From assembly GCA_965276005.1 (NCBI GenBank), contig OZ254962.1, positions 2,852,001 through 2,916,000 of the forward strand: a stretch of DNA of 64,000 nt, written 5' to 3'. The DNA comes from G965232465 sp965276005 (GTDB lineage Bacteria; Pseudomonadota; Alphaproteobacteria; JAQWUY01). Numbering within the stretch: position 1 is the first letter of the stretch; every line of letters starts with the position of its first letter. The notes under the pieces are model-generated. The model did not search any database and was not told the origin of the DNA. It saw nothing but the letters and a program-made list of their open reading frames with translations. Made by a program: the position numbers and the translations under genes. Below are positions 7,226 through 16,392 of the stretch, one piece after another.

Positions 7226-7964
7226 GAAAATTTTTATTTCGTATAAATATGCTGATAATAATGTGCAAAATTTAATGTCTAGTGGAAATATCATGATGGA
7301 CTCTAGGTATGACATGGTACCTTTGGTGCGGCAAAATTTAATGTTTTGGGGAAATACCACAGTGAGAGATTATGTTGATGAAATAGTGGACAATTATCTG
7401 AAAGATAGCGATATTTATAAGGGTGAAGAAGATGATAACGATTTAAGTCAATGTACAGAAGAAACCATAAAGAAAAATTTAAAAGTTAGACTTCATGATA
7501 GTTCTATTACGATTGTTTTAATATCACCAAATATGAAAACACGGGGACTAGAAAACAAACAATGGATACCATGGGAAATTTCTTACTCCTTAAAGAATAT
7601 TGAGAGGGGGGATAAAATGAGTCGTACTAATGGGATATTGGCGGTTGTTTTGCCCGATTCTTTTGGTTTGTATGAATATTTTATTAAACACTTAGGATGT
7701 GGTTGTTGTTGTGAGTATCAAGATAATCGAACATTCGAAATTATTATGGGTAATATGTATAATCATGAAGATGCACCATCCGGAACATGTAATCGTGATT
7801 CAACTAAAAAAGTAAACTATCCTATTGATTCATATGTTGAGATGGTAACATGGGAATATTTTATTTGTGACCCACAACAATATATCGATAATGCGGAAGG
7901 GAAGCTTAGAAATATAAAGCAATATGATATTCAAGAGGATATAACCAGAGAACAACAACGATGA
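7218..7964 (+). CDS. TIR-like protein, MTH538/DUF1863 (ThsB-type)
   Basis: 248 residues. The N-terminus KKIFISYKYADNN is the beta-A strand and loop of the TIR-like MTH538 domain; TIVLISPNM (98-106) and KQWIPWEIS (114-122) follow, with Glu120 in the position of the catalytic glutamate. ThsB proteins of Thoeris have this domain and make cyclic ADP-ribose-type signals on phage infection. No ThsA-like SIR2/SLOG gene is present; the only partner is the upstream membrane protein. The stop overlaps the start of hsdS2 (ATGA), so TIR and S subunit are translationally coupled. Low-GC codon use suggests acquisition by transfer. Confidence 0.7.
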   Translation: MGKKIFISYKYADNNVQNLMSSGNIMMDSRYDMVPLVRQNLMFWGNTTVRDYVDEIVDNYLKDSDIYKGEEDDNDLSQCTEETIKKNLKVRLHDSSITIVLISPNMKTRGLENKQWIPWEISYSLKNIERGDKMSRTNGILAVVLPDSFGLYEYFIKHLGCGCCCEYQDNRTFEIIMGNMYNHEDAPSGTCNRDSTKKVNYPIDSYVEMVTWEYFICDPQQYIDNAEGKLRNIKQYDIQEDITREQQR

Positions 7965-9199
7965 CACAAACAACACTAAAAAATCCTAAATTAAGGTTTA
8001 AACGCCCCGATGGTGCTGATTATCCCAAATGGAATGTAAAGCCATTACTCACTATAAGTAGCATTTATAGGGGGGTTACTTATCGTAAAAGTGATGAAAG
8101 AAAACAGGGTAAATGTATATTGCGTTCTAATAACATAGATTTGTCAGGTACTTTAAATTTAACAGATGTAAAGTATATTGATAAAGAAATTAAAGCCCAT
8201 CAAAAAATTATCAAAGACGATATAATGATATGTATGTCAAATGGAAGTAAACAACATGTTGGAAAAGTATGCTTATTTAGATCTGACACTTCTTATTATT
8301 TTGGCGGTTTTATGGGGGTTATTCGTTCGGATAAAGGCATTGTTACTTCGGAATTTTTATATTACTGTATGAATACAGCTAAATTTAAAAAATTTATATC
8401 AGATAGTATGGTTGGTACAAATATTAACAATCTAAATAATGAAATATTATCTCAAATTGATATTGTGATTCCAATTCTTGACGAACAACAAAAGATAGCG
8501 GTTTTTTTATCTGCTATTGATAGGCGGTTGGCATTGTTGCAGGCGAAGTATGATCGGCTGATGGATTACAAACGGGGCATTATGCAACAGATTTTCACCC
8601 AAAAAATAAGATTCAAAAAACCCAATGGCACCGATTATCCCAAATGGCAACAAAAACGCTTGGGGGATGTCGGGGATATTGTTGGTGGTGGCACACCCGA
8701 AAGCGGTAAAGTAGGATATTGGAATGGGAATATTATTTGGTACACTCCGAGTGAATTAAAACATAAATTTATGTCTGTAAGTCAACGCACAATTAGCAAT
8801 TTGGGACTAGAAAAGTCGTCAGCCAAATTATTACCTGTTGGAACATTGTTATTGTCTAGTCGTGCCACGATTGGCGATGTTGCAATCGCAACCAAAGAAT
8901 GTACTACAAATCAAGGTTTTCAAAGTATTATAGTTAAAAGCAACCAATATAATGAATTTTGGTATTACTGGATTGCAAATAATAAGAAAGAATTTATACG
9001 CTACGCTTCAGGCTCTACATTTTTAGAGATTGGTAAAAAGCAAATAGAGAAAATAAAGTGTTTAGAACCCCACCCCGACGAACAAAAACACATTGCCGAT
9101 TTTTTGTCTGCTATCGACTACAAAATCGATACCCTAAACACGCAACTAACCCAAACCAAACAATACAAAAAATCCCTCATGCAAAGAATGTTTGTGTAG
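7961..9199 (+). CDS. hsdS: Type I R-M specificity subunit HsdS (copy 2)
   Basis: 412 residues. It has two recognition domains with conserved helices DEQQKIAVFLSAIDRRL and a C-terminal DEQKHIADFLSAIDYKI block. The start NPKLRFKRPDGADYPKWNV resembles a second-domain entry sequence (TDYPKWQQ), a trace of past domain shuffling. Both recognition domains differ from those of hsdS1, while central and terminal blocks match it almost exactly. Two full S genes beside one hsdM and one hsdR imply alternative specificities or a reservoir for recombination. Translation is coupled to the TIR gene. Confidence 0.9.
   Translation: MTQTTLKNPKLRFKRPDGADYPKWNVKPLLTISSIYRGVTYRKSDERKQGKCILRSNNIDLSGTLNLTDVKYIDKEIKAHQKIIKDDIMICMSNGSKQHVGKVCLFRSDTSYYFGGFMGVIRSDKGIVTSEFLYYCMNTAKFKKFISDSMVGTNINNLNNEILSQIDIVIPILDEQQKIAVFLSAIDRRLALLQAKYDRLMDYKRGIMQQIFTQKIRFKKPNGTDYPKWQQKRLGDVGDIVGGGTPESGKVGYWNGNIIWYTPSELKHKFMSVSQRTISNLGLEKSSAKLLPVGTLLLSSRATIGDVAIATKECTTNQGFQSIIVKSNQYNEFWYYWIANNKKEFIRYASGSTFLEIGKKQIEKIKCLEPHPDEQKHIADFLSAIDYKIDTLNTQLTQTKQYKKSLMQRMFV
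8476..8669 (+). repeat. Direct repeat A2: central conserved block of hsdS2
   Basis: Partner of 2855-3048, same orientation, only a few mismatches. A further ~130-bp pair lies at the gene ends (3437-3568 and 9068-9199). Confidence 0.75.
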
Positions 9200-9227
9200 G
9201 GTGAAATTACACAGAAAGGAACACAAT

Positions 9228-10235
9228 ATGAGAACCCGTGAAAAATACCAAATTTTATTGAAAGCAACAGATGAAAATCATAATTTGATATTGAAAACTC
9301 GTGTTTTGCCTGATGAAAGGTCGCATTTTATAGAAAATTCAAAACAATTATGTACTGTTTATCGGGCTATAAAAAATTTCCCTTGGTCTATTGTAGATGA
9401 CGAATACCACAAAACTCAAATCAAAGAAATTTTAGAAAGAGATACTACAGACAATATGATATTGAGTCAAGAGCAGTATGAAATTTTGCGTGATTGGGCA
9501 AAAAATGCTAATAATCATCTACAGACTACTGTGGATGTATTACATCAGACTTTTTCTGAAAAAGGTTCTTATACGATTAGCATTAAATTGCCCAAAGAAA
9601 CCATTACTGATTTAAAAAAATTAAATACTTTCAATAAGGAAGTAATGGACTCATTGGAAAAGTTGGTTTTAGAGCGTTATCATGGTAGATTTGAATTTGC
9701 TGGGTTTGATACAGGTAGTGACTGGATAGATATTGTTATTGTAGGTCTTGAAGGGAAACAACTTTTAACCGCTTATGCTGGAGTTTTGGGTGTGATTTTC
9801 ATTGCACAAAAAAGTATGGAATTAAGAACAGAATATCACAAGGGTAATCAAGCGAAATACGATGCTTTAATAGCTAAACAAAGTTTACAGGATAAGCAAA
9901 GTATAAAGTTAGAGAATATTACAGAACGAGATATAAAAGAGCATATCAATAAGAAAGTTAAAATACAAATACGAGAAGAGTTGGATAAGCTGGTAGAAAA
10001 AACGCAACTAGGAAATGAAGACGCTACATCATTCGAAAAAGCATTGGACATTTTAGTAGAACATATGGAGCAAGGTGCAGAGTATCATCCATCACTAAAT
10101 CCACCAGAAAACCTTATAATGGAGGATGGTAATGAAATTTGTTATGAAAAATTACATGAATTACTGGAACAAGAAAAACAGAAACAGGTGAACGATAAAA
10201 ATGACATTGAGTTATTAGAAAATAAAAATGAGTAA
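9228..10235 (+). CDS. Unknown protein in the R-M island
   Basis: 335 residues from the ATG at 9228 (AGAAAGGAACACAAT upstream). I do not recognise it. The N-terminal half is mixed alpha/beta (residues 1-190). A weak hydrophobic stretch at ~185-205 (LLTAYAGVLGVIFIAQKS) may be one membrane segment or a buried helix. The C-terminal ~130 residues are very charged, rich in Glu and Lys and probably coiled coil. Codon use is AT-rich like the TIR genes. It sits 28 nt after hsdS2, the position held by DUF3800 behind hsdS1, and is followed by a DUF3800 remnant. Confidence 0.55.
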   Translation: MRTREKYQILLKATDENHNLILKTRVLPDERSHFIENSKQLCTVYRAIKNFPWSIVDDEYHKTQIKEILERDTTDNMILSQEQYEILRDWAKNANNHLQTTVDVLHQTFSEKGSYTISIKLPKETITDLKKLNTFNKEVMDSLEKLVLERYHGRFEFAGFDTGSDWIDIVIVGLEGKQLLTAYAGVLGVIFIAQKSMELRTEYHKGNQAKYDALIAKQSLQDKQSIKLENITERDIKEHINKKVKIQIREELDKLVEKTQLGNEDATSFEKALDILVEHMEQGAEYHPSLNPPENLIMEDGNEICYEKLHELLEQEKQKQVNDKNDIELLENKNE

Positions 10236-10244
10236 GGATAAAAA

Positions 10245-10370
10245 ATGAATTTTAGCGACTATACTGTATATGTGGACAACAAAACAGTAATAATATACCC
10301 CGAAAAACAAAAAGGCTTCGAGATCCCTCAAAACCCAGATGTCGACCACGATCCCGCCGTCCTTGAATAG
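10245..10370 (+). pseudogene. DUF3800 remnant with internal deletion
   Basis: A 41-codon ORF. Its first 11 codons, MNFSDYTVYVD, copy the start of the DUF3800 gene at 3584. The next codons (KTVIIYPEK) match the last few residues of that gene (MIKIYPT), after which the frame reads through the small-RNA repeat. About 230 codons have been lost. This shows that the unit hsdS / DUF3800 / small RNA was duplicated in the locus. Confidence 0.75.
10304..10364 (-). ncRNA. Putative small RNA 3
   Basis: Minus-strand TTGCAT (10399-10394), 17-nt spacer, TATTAT (10376-10371). The predicted ~60-nt RNA contains AAGGA and the segment GGTCGACATCTGGG shared with small RNA 1. It ends in a 9-bp hairpin (GGTTTTGAG/CTCGAAGCC, 10335-10314) plus TTTTT. 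The promoter spacer is identical to that of small RNA 1. Confidence 0.5.
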
Positions 10371-10452
10371 ATAATAAGGTATATTTTGATAAAATGCAAC
10401 ACTTTTTTAAAAAAATACACATTTTTTTACAACACATGGAAAAACTTATACA
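10371..10452. promoter_or_regulatory. Divergent promoter module 3 (hsdR promoter)
   Basis: Leftward TTGCAT-17-TATTAT for small RNA 3. The rightward TTTACA (10426-10431) with TATACA (10447-10452) reads into hsdR, whose ATG lies 22 nt downstream after an AAAGGAT ribosome binding site. Confidence 0.5.
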
Positions 10453-10474
10453 ACACTAGCAAAAGGATACCAAC

Positions 10475-13400
10475 ATGCAGCCGCCACCAAAATTTTATAC
10501 TTCGGAAAAATATCTTTCACAGCTGCCGGCACTGCAGGTGCTGCAGGCATTGGGGTATGGGTATATCCCTGCCAAAGACGCTATGCCAATGCGACAGGGG
10601 CGGGCGGCGAATGTGATTTTAGAAACTGTGTTGCTGGACAGCTTACGGCACATCAACCGGTACACGGTCAAAGGCGTATCATACGATTTTAGCGATGGCA
10701 GCTTGCACAATGCTATCGCCAAATTAAAACACATTAAAACGGGCGGCTTTATAACCGATACAGCGGAAAAACACGAATTTTTACTAAACGGCACCACCGA
10801 AGCACAAATCACCGATGGCGACAAAAAAGACAAATCTATCCGCTATATCGATTGGCAAAATATCGACAACAACCGCTTTCATATGGTAGCGGAGTATACA
10901 GTGGAAAGGACGGCTATGGTCAAAACCTACCGCCCGGATATTGTGTTATTTGTAAACGGTATCCCGTTTGCCATCATCGAATGCAAAGCCCCCGCCACAG
11001 GTGCCGCCGAAGCCATACAACAACATATTCGCAACCAAAAACCCGATGGTATCCGCCCGCTGTATCAATTGTCGCAAATTTTACTGGCAACCGATGGTAA
11101 CGATGTCCGCTATGCCACCACCAACACGCCCGTAAAATACTGGGCAAAATGGCAAGAACAACAGATTCCCGATACGGATATTGCCCCCCTTATACAGCAC
11201 CCTTGCCCCGCTGAGGCGTTTGCCGATGTGGGTATCATGGGGGCGGATCGACACGCCCGCACCATCACCGCCCAAGACCGAGCCATCGTTGGGCTGTTAT
11301 CTCCCGAACGGTTACTGACAATAACCCGCCACAGTATTGTTTTTGATCGTAACCAAAAAAAGATTGCCCGTTACCAACAACACTATGCGGTCGATAAAAT
11401 CATGAAAAGAGTCCAACAGTTTAACGGCACCAAACGACAAGGCGGGGTTATTTGGCACACGCAAGGGTCGGGCAAGTCTTTAACTATGGTGATGACCGCC
11501 ATGAAAATAGCCGCCAGCCGGGATATTTTATCGCCGCTTATTATTATCGTAACCGATCGTACGGATTTAGACGAACAAATCTTTACAACTTTTATGCAGT
11601 GCGGCTATGACGAAGACACCATACACCGCAGTGCCTCCGGACGGGATTTACTGGACGCTTTAAAAGCGAAAAAAGCCACAGTCATTACAACTTTGGTACA
11701 CAAATTCCAAACGGTCATAGAGAAAGGCGGTTTTGTCGATCCCAGCCCCAATATTTTTGTCATGGTCGACGAAGCCCACCGCACCCAATTTGGTAAACTG
11801 CACGCTTTCATGGAACGCAGCTTTCCCAATGCCAGTTTTATCGGCTTTACGGGCACGCCCATCAGCAAAAAAGACAAAAGCACATACGCAAAATTCGGAC
11901 TGTTAATCGATAAATACACCATCGACCAAGCCATCGACGACGGGGCAATCGTGCCGCTGTTATACGAAGCTCGCCATGCGTTGCAAGATGTCAACACACA
12001 CACTTTAAATGTATGGTTCGACCGGGTGACTAAGGACTTAACCGCTCAGCAAGCTGTCGACCTAAAAAACAAATACGCCCGATCTGAGATTATTAATACC
12101 AATGATAGCACCTTGCATATGTTTGCTTGGGATATAAACGCACACTTTAAAAAATACATAAAACCGCACGGCTTCAAAGGGCAAATAGTCGCCCCCAACC
12201 GGCAATCAGCGGTAAAAATAAAACGGTTTCTAGACGCATTAGACGACATCACCAGCGAAGTTGTCATCACCTTAAGCGATACCCGCAAAAACAGCGAACA
12301 ACACACCGCACAAGGCAATACGGATATACTGTACGACTTTACGCAAAACACACTCGACAAATATGGCGATGAGGGCACCTATACCAAGCTGGTAGTAGAC
12401 GCATTTAAAGACACCGACAGCCCCGATGTGGTTATTGTTGTCGATAAATTATTGACCGGCTTTGATGTACCGCAAAACGCTGTGATATACCTGTGTAAGC
12501 GATTAAGCGGACACACTTTGTTACAGGCGATCGCCCGAGTCAATCGCTTGTACGAAGGCAAACAATACGGACGGGTTATCGACTATATGGGGGTGTTGCG
12601 AGACCTGCATACATCATTGACAGAATATACCGCATTACAGGACTTTGACGAAGCGGATCTGTCCCGTGCGGTGCGAGATGTAAAAAAACAAGTATCGCAC
12701 CTACACCACCACTACAAAACGCTGATGGGCATATTTAAAGGGGTCAAACATACCAGCAATATGGATCCATATATAGATGTGCTCCGTAATCCAGAAACCC
12801 GGGACAATTTTTATCAAGCTGTTGGACAATTTAGTAAAACCCTCGACTTGGCGTTGTCGACCACCGCATTTTATGACACCACAGACGACCGCATGCTTAA
12901 AAATTACAAACACACAGAAAAGAAGTACCAAAAACTACGCTGGGCGGCAAAACAACGGTTTGGCGAAGTGGTCGACTTTGCCAAGTATGAACAAGAAATC
13001 AAACGCCTAATAGACCAAAATGTGGTTGCTAGCGATGTGATACAAACCATACAACCGCTCGACATTATGAACAAATCCCAAGTCTGTGACATTTTACAGG
13101 ACAGCACACAATCAACGGCGGCAAAAGCCGACACAATCGCATCGGCAACCGCCCGCACTATTACCGAAAAAATAGACCAAGACCCGGCATTTTATACCGG
13201 CTTTGGCGATATGTTACAGGAGATTATGCAGGCGTATAGGGACAAACGCTTACACGAAGAAGACTACTTGCAACAGGTGATCGACCTTAGCAACAAAGTG
13301 GCAGAAAAACGCCAAAGCGATTTACCCGATGGCATTCGAGAAAATACTTTCGAAGCGATTATATATGGCAATATCAAACAAAGCGTAACTGTGCTTGCCG

Positions 13401-13624
13401 ACAATATACGGGTATCAGCGGCACAAGATATGGCAAAAATTGCCAAGCCATACACGCAACGGATAGATTTTCCTAAAAATATCGACGCCCAAAAACACTT
13501 AAAAAACCAACTCGACGATTATATGTATCAGGTCGAGAAAAAACACAACATCAAAATCGGCGAAAACAACTTGGCACAAGTGTTTACCACAATTGTCGAT
13601 CTTACCGCCCACAATAGTATATAA
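10475..13624 (+). CDS. hsdR: Type I R-M restriction/translocase subunit HsdR
   Basis: 1049 residues, full length. An N-terminal PD-(D/E)xK nuclease has RPDIVLF and AIIECKAP (~residues 154-172). A superfamily 2 motor domain follows with Walker A TQGSGKS (~328) and VDEAH (~430), then motif VI QAIARVNR. HsdR translocates DNA with ATP and cuts at a distance from unmethylated sites recognised through HsdS. The gene appears intact, so with hsdM and two S genes the type I system should be functional. It is transcribed from module 3. Confidence 0.95.
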   Translation: MQPPPKFYTSEKYLSQLPALQVLQALGYGYIPAKDAMPMRQGRAANVILETVLLDSLRHINRYTVKGVSYDFSDGSLHNAIAKLKHIKTGGFITDTAEKHEFLLNGTTEAQITDGDKKDKSIRYIDWQNIDNNRFHMVAEYTVERTAMVKTYRPDIVLFVNGIPFAIIECKAPATGAAEAIQQHIRNQKPDGIRPLYQLSQILLATDGNDVRYATTNTPVKYWAKWQEQQIPDTDIAPLIQHPCPAEAFADVGIMGADRHARTITAQDRAIVGLLSPERLLTITRHSIVFDRNQKKIARYQQHYAVDKIMKRVQQFNGTKRQGGVIWHTQGSGKSLTMVMTAMKIAASRDILSPLIIIVTDRTDLDEQIFTTFMQCGYDEDTIHRSASGRDLLDALKAKKATVITTLVHKFQTVIEKGGFVDPSPNIFVMVDEAHRTQFGKLHAFMERSFPNASFIGFTGTPISKKDKSTYAKFGLLIDKYTIDQAIDDGAIVPLLYEARHALQDVNTHTLNVWFDRVTKDLTAQQAVDLKNKYARSEIINTNDSTLHMFAWDINAHFKKYIKPHGFKGQIVAPNRQSAVKIKRFLDALDDITSEVVITLSDTRKNSEQHTAQGNTDILYDFTQNTLDKYGDEGTYTKLVVDAFKDTDSPDVVIVVDKLLTGFDVPQNAVIYLCKRLSGHTLLQAIARVNRLYEGKQYGRVIDYMGVLRDLHTSLTEYTALQDFDEADLSRAVRDVKKQVSHLHHHYKTLMGIFKGVKHTSNMDPYIDVLRNPETRDNFYQAVGQFSKTLDLALSTTAFYDTTDDRMLKNYKHTEKKYQKLRWAAKQRFGEVVDFAKYEQEIKRLIDQNVVASDVIQTIQPLDIMNKSQVCDILQDSTQSTAAKADTIASATARTITEKIDQDPAFYTGFGDMLQEIMQAYRDKRLHEEDYLQQVIDLSNKVAEKRQSDLPDGIRENTFEAIIYGNIKQSVTVLADNIRVSAAQDMAKIAKPYTQRIDFPKNIDAQKHLKNQLDDYMYQVEKKHNIKIGENNLAQVFTTIVDLTAHNSI

Positions 13625-13626
13625 AC

Positions 13627-14319
13627 ATGGAAACCGTTGTATACACATATGGGGCGATATACAAAGTCTGTACAGTGATACGAAGTCGCCGTAAAACCCT
13701 GTCTATCAGTGTTACACCGCATATGGAAATTGTCATCCGGGCACCGCAGACATGCCCTGTGCAAACCGTACAACAGCTGTTATATAAACGGCGGGTTTGG
13801 ATAAAAAATCAGTTAAAACACTTTGCAAAATATCACCCCCTCCTAACCCCCCGAAAATATGTCAGCGGCGAAACCCATATGTATTTGGGACGGCAATACC
13901 GCTTGAAAGTTATCAAAGGACAAAATACGCCGGTAAAATTAAAATCGGGATACTTTTGGGTGGGGGCGAAGACACCGGAACAGGTGCAAACAAAACTGTA
14001 CACATGGTATTTGGCAAAAGCCAAACAAAAATTGTTACAACGGCTGGAAATGTGTTTACAACAGGTGCCAAACGCCACCATGCCCACCCTGAATATCCGC
14101 AAGATGGAAAAACGATGGGGGTCGTTGTCAAAAAACGGGGTTATGACCTTAAACACCAACCTCATAAAAGCCCCTGTCGAGTGTATCGATTATGTTATCA
14201 TCCACGAACTGTGCCACCAACAGCACATGTACCACAGTACAGAATTCTGGCAACTGTTGGAAAATATGTACCCGAATTGGCAACAAGCCAAACATAAAAT
14301 GGAGATGATGCTCAGCTAA
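13627..14319 (+). CDS. YgjP-like (DUF45) metallopeptidase
   Basis: 230 residues, starting 2 nt after hsdR. HELCHQQHMYHSTEFW near residue 197 is the HExxH...H zinc site of the YgjP/SprT-like family, and KMEKRWGSLSKNG upstream is the family signature. YgjP-like genes are often the last gene of type I R-M operons; their substrate is not established. Spacing says it belongs to the hsdR transcript. Confidence 0.85.
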   Translation: METVVYTYGAIYKVCTVIRSRRKTLSISVTPHMEIVIRAPQTCPVQTVQQLLYKRRVWIKNQLKHFAKYHPLLTPRKYVSGETHMYLGRQYRLKVIKGQNTPVKLKSGYFWVGAKTPEQVQTKLYTWYLAKAKQKLLQRLEMCLQQVPNATMPTLNIRKMEKRWGSLSKNGVMTLNTNLIKAPVECIDYVIIHELCHQQHMYHSTEFWQLLENMYPNWQQAKHKMEMMLS

Positions 14320-14351
14320 AATTTTATATGTCTGCTGTTTGGGTTGCTTTT

Positions 14352-14370
14352 CGCCCCCTGCTGTGGGGCG
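14352..14370. terminator. Hairpin between convergent genes
   Basis: GCCCC...GGGGC with a short loop lies between the convergent ends of the YgjP-like gene and comF; a TTTT run lies on its left side, which would serve leftward transcription. Confidence 0.3.
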
Positions 14371-14415
14371 TAGCGGTTGTTTGATATGCCACCGATGTAT
14401 ATAAAATACGATATT

Positions 14416-15195
14416 TTAATCGTGTACGCTGCGGGCATAGGTGAGAGCGTAGATGTGTTTGGCTCCGGCTTGTAATAAAACTTTGCTAACCGCCTGTAAG
14501 GTTGCCCCGGATGTGTATACATCGTCTATCAATAACACGGTTTTATCTGTTATTAGGTTGGGGTTTTTGATGGCAAAAGCCGTTGTTACATTGCGGTATC
14601 GGGCGGCTATGGACTTGCCCCCTTGTGGGGATTTAAATTGGCGGCGAACCACCGCTTGCGTACACAAGGGGATGTGTAAATGGCGTTTGATATACTGTGC
14701 CAATAGGGCGGATTGGTTGTATTTGCGACTCCATAAACGGCGGCGGTGCAAGGGGACAGGCACTATTATATCCACCGCAGACCGTATCTCATGCGGCAGG
14801 GTCGACAGCATCACCCGCCCTATATATGGCACTACCCTCGTGTTGTCGCCGTATTTTAACGACAGTATAATATCACGGCTGGTGTCGTCGTATACGACCG
14901 CACTATAGCTGATACAAGGCGGTGGGGATTTTAAACATATGCCGCAATATCGCCCCTGCATGCGGTTTTGAAACGGTAAACCACAGCCGGCACAGCGGGG
15001 ATCGGTAATCGGCACAACACGGGTAAAACAGTCCGCACACAACCCGTACTCTTGCACTGGTTCTGCACAGCGGACACAGACGGGGGGCAAAATATATCCT
15101 ACAGCTGTTTTGTACACAACTTTATACGCAGTGGCAAAGCGGTTACGGAGATTAACGGGTATGGGCGACAATATACTGTACCAACGATAGTGCAT
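14416..15195 (-). CDS. comF: ComF family phosphoribosyltransferase-like protein
   Basis: 259 residues. Cysteine pairs in the N-terminal third (CVRCAEP, CADC, CAGCG, CGIC) form a zinc finger, and VLLIDDVYTSGAT (~220-232) is the PRPP-binding loop of type I phosphoribosyltransferases. ComF relatives act in DNA uptake and possibly nucleotide salvage. The ORF start overlaps the end of coaBC by 44 nt and has no clear ribosome binding site, so the true start may be further in. It is last in the minus-strand run from the peptide transporter. Confidence 0.85.
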   Translation of the reverse strand: MHYRWYSILSPIPVNLRNRFATAYKVVYKTAVGYILPPVCVRCAEPVQEYGLCADCFTRVVPITDPRCAGCGLPFQNRMQGRYCGICLKSPPPCISYSAVVYDDTSRDIILSLKYGDNTRVVPYIGRVMLSTLPHEIRSAVDIIVPVPLHRRRLWSRKYNQSALLAQYIKRHLHIPLCTQAVVRRQFKSPQGGKSIAARYRNVTTAFAIKNPNLITDKTVLLIDDVYTSGATLQAVSKVLLQAGAKHIYALTYARSVHD

Positions 15196-16363
15196 GGGTG
15201 TATTTGGACTGGTACCCCAGATCGGTAACTTGCCGGTTGTCGATCAAGTAGGCATGGGAGCTGTCGCCGCCAAAAGTATGCGGCTGTACCACATTGGCAA
15301 AAATCACATCACAGGCTTTGTTGTGCAGCTTATCCGTAGCGTATGCGATGACATTGTCCGTTTCCGCTGCAAAGCCAACGACACATTTGGGACGGTTTTT
15401 ATGGGTGCTGAGCGACTGTAAAATATCGGGATTTTCTACCAATTTTATATGCAGCACCCCATCGGATTTTTTGTGCTTTTTGGGTAATACTGTATCGCTG
15501 CGGTAATCGCTAACGGCGGCAACCATCACCGCCCCATCAAACACCTGTGTATCGAGTAATGCGTGGACGGTGTCGTACATTTGCAAAGCGGTTTTAACCG
15601 TTTGTACACTTGCCCCGATGGGCATGTCTACAGTCACACCGCCACAGACTATATGGACGCTTGCCCCTTGCGTTATTAAGTGTTCGGCGATCCACACCCC
15701 TTGTATGCCCGATGATGTATTTGTCAGCACCCGCACCGTGTCGATAGGTTCCGCTGTGCTGCCAACGGTCATGATAAACCGTTTGCCTGCTAAAGGAAAT
15801 GCCGTATTGTCAGGGGGGGCAAGAGATGGGGTGCCAAGCACAGCGTGCAGCGTGTCGACAATCTGCTCTGGTTCTGCCATGCGACCGATACCGGTTTCGC
15901 CGCATGCCATGTCGCCGTGCTGTGGGTCGATAAAGGCGATGCCCCGCTGTTTCAAAGTATTTATATTGTGCTGATTAGCGGGGTTTTGCCACATATACGG
16001 ATTCATAGACGGTGCCACCAATACGGGTGTGTTCGAGGCACTGACAACGGTCGACGCCAAGTCGTCACACAATCCGATTGCCATTTTTGCCAAAAAATTT
16101 GCCGTTGCTGGGGCAATTAGTATCACATCACCGCTACGGCTGAGTTGGATATGATCCATCTGTGCTTCCGTTTGCATATCGAATAAATCAGATCGTACCA
16201 CTTCGCCAGCAAGAGCGGTGACGGTGAGAGGGGTAATAAACTGTGTAGCGGAGTCGGTCATAACCGGTTGCACCGTGTGTCCCGCCTTCTTTAACAGGCG
16301 AATAACCGATGCGGATTTATAACAGGCGATGCCACCGCTTAAAATGTATACTATATGTGCCAT
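15152..16363 (-). CDS. coaBC: Bifunctional CoaBC (phosphopantothenoylcysteine decarboxylase/synthetase)
   Basis: 403 residues from the ATG at 16363, where the family start (HIVYILSGGIACYKS) begins; an in-frame GTG at 16396 overlapping the previous stop is an alternative. The N-terminal flavin-binding CoaC domain carries SMNPYMW and ACGETGIGRMAE. The C-terminal CoaB domain carries TVGSTAEPIDTVRVLTN, where many homologues have GxTxEPIDPVR. It makes 4'-phosphopantetheine from phosphopantothenate and cysteine in two steps on the way to coenzyme A. Confidence 0.93.
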   Translation of the reverse strand: MAHIVYILSGGIACYKSASVIRLLKKAGHTVQPVMTDSATQFITPLTVTALAGEVVRSDLFDMQTEAQMDHIQLSRSGDVILIAPATANFLAKMAIGLCDDLASTVVSASNTPVLVAPSMNPYMWQNPANQHNINTLKQRGIAFIDPQHGDMACGETGIGRMAEPEQIVDTLHAVLGTPSLAPPDNTAFPLAGKRFIMTVGSTAEPIDTVRVLTNTSSGIQGVWIAEHLITQGASVHIVCGGVTVDMPIGASVQTVKTALQMYDTVHALLDTQVFDGAVMVAAVSDYRSDTVLPKKHKKSDGVLHIKLVENPDILQSLSTHKNRPKCVVGFAAETDNVIAYATDKLHNKACDVIFANVVQPHTFGGDSSHAYLIDNRQVTDLGYQSKYTHALSLVQYIVAHTR

Positions 16364-16392
16364 AGGGCTATCATATAATACCTGTGTGCAAA

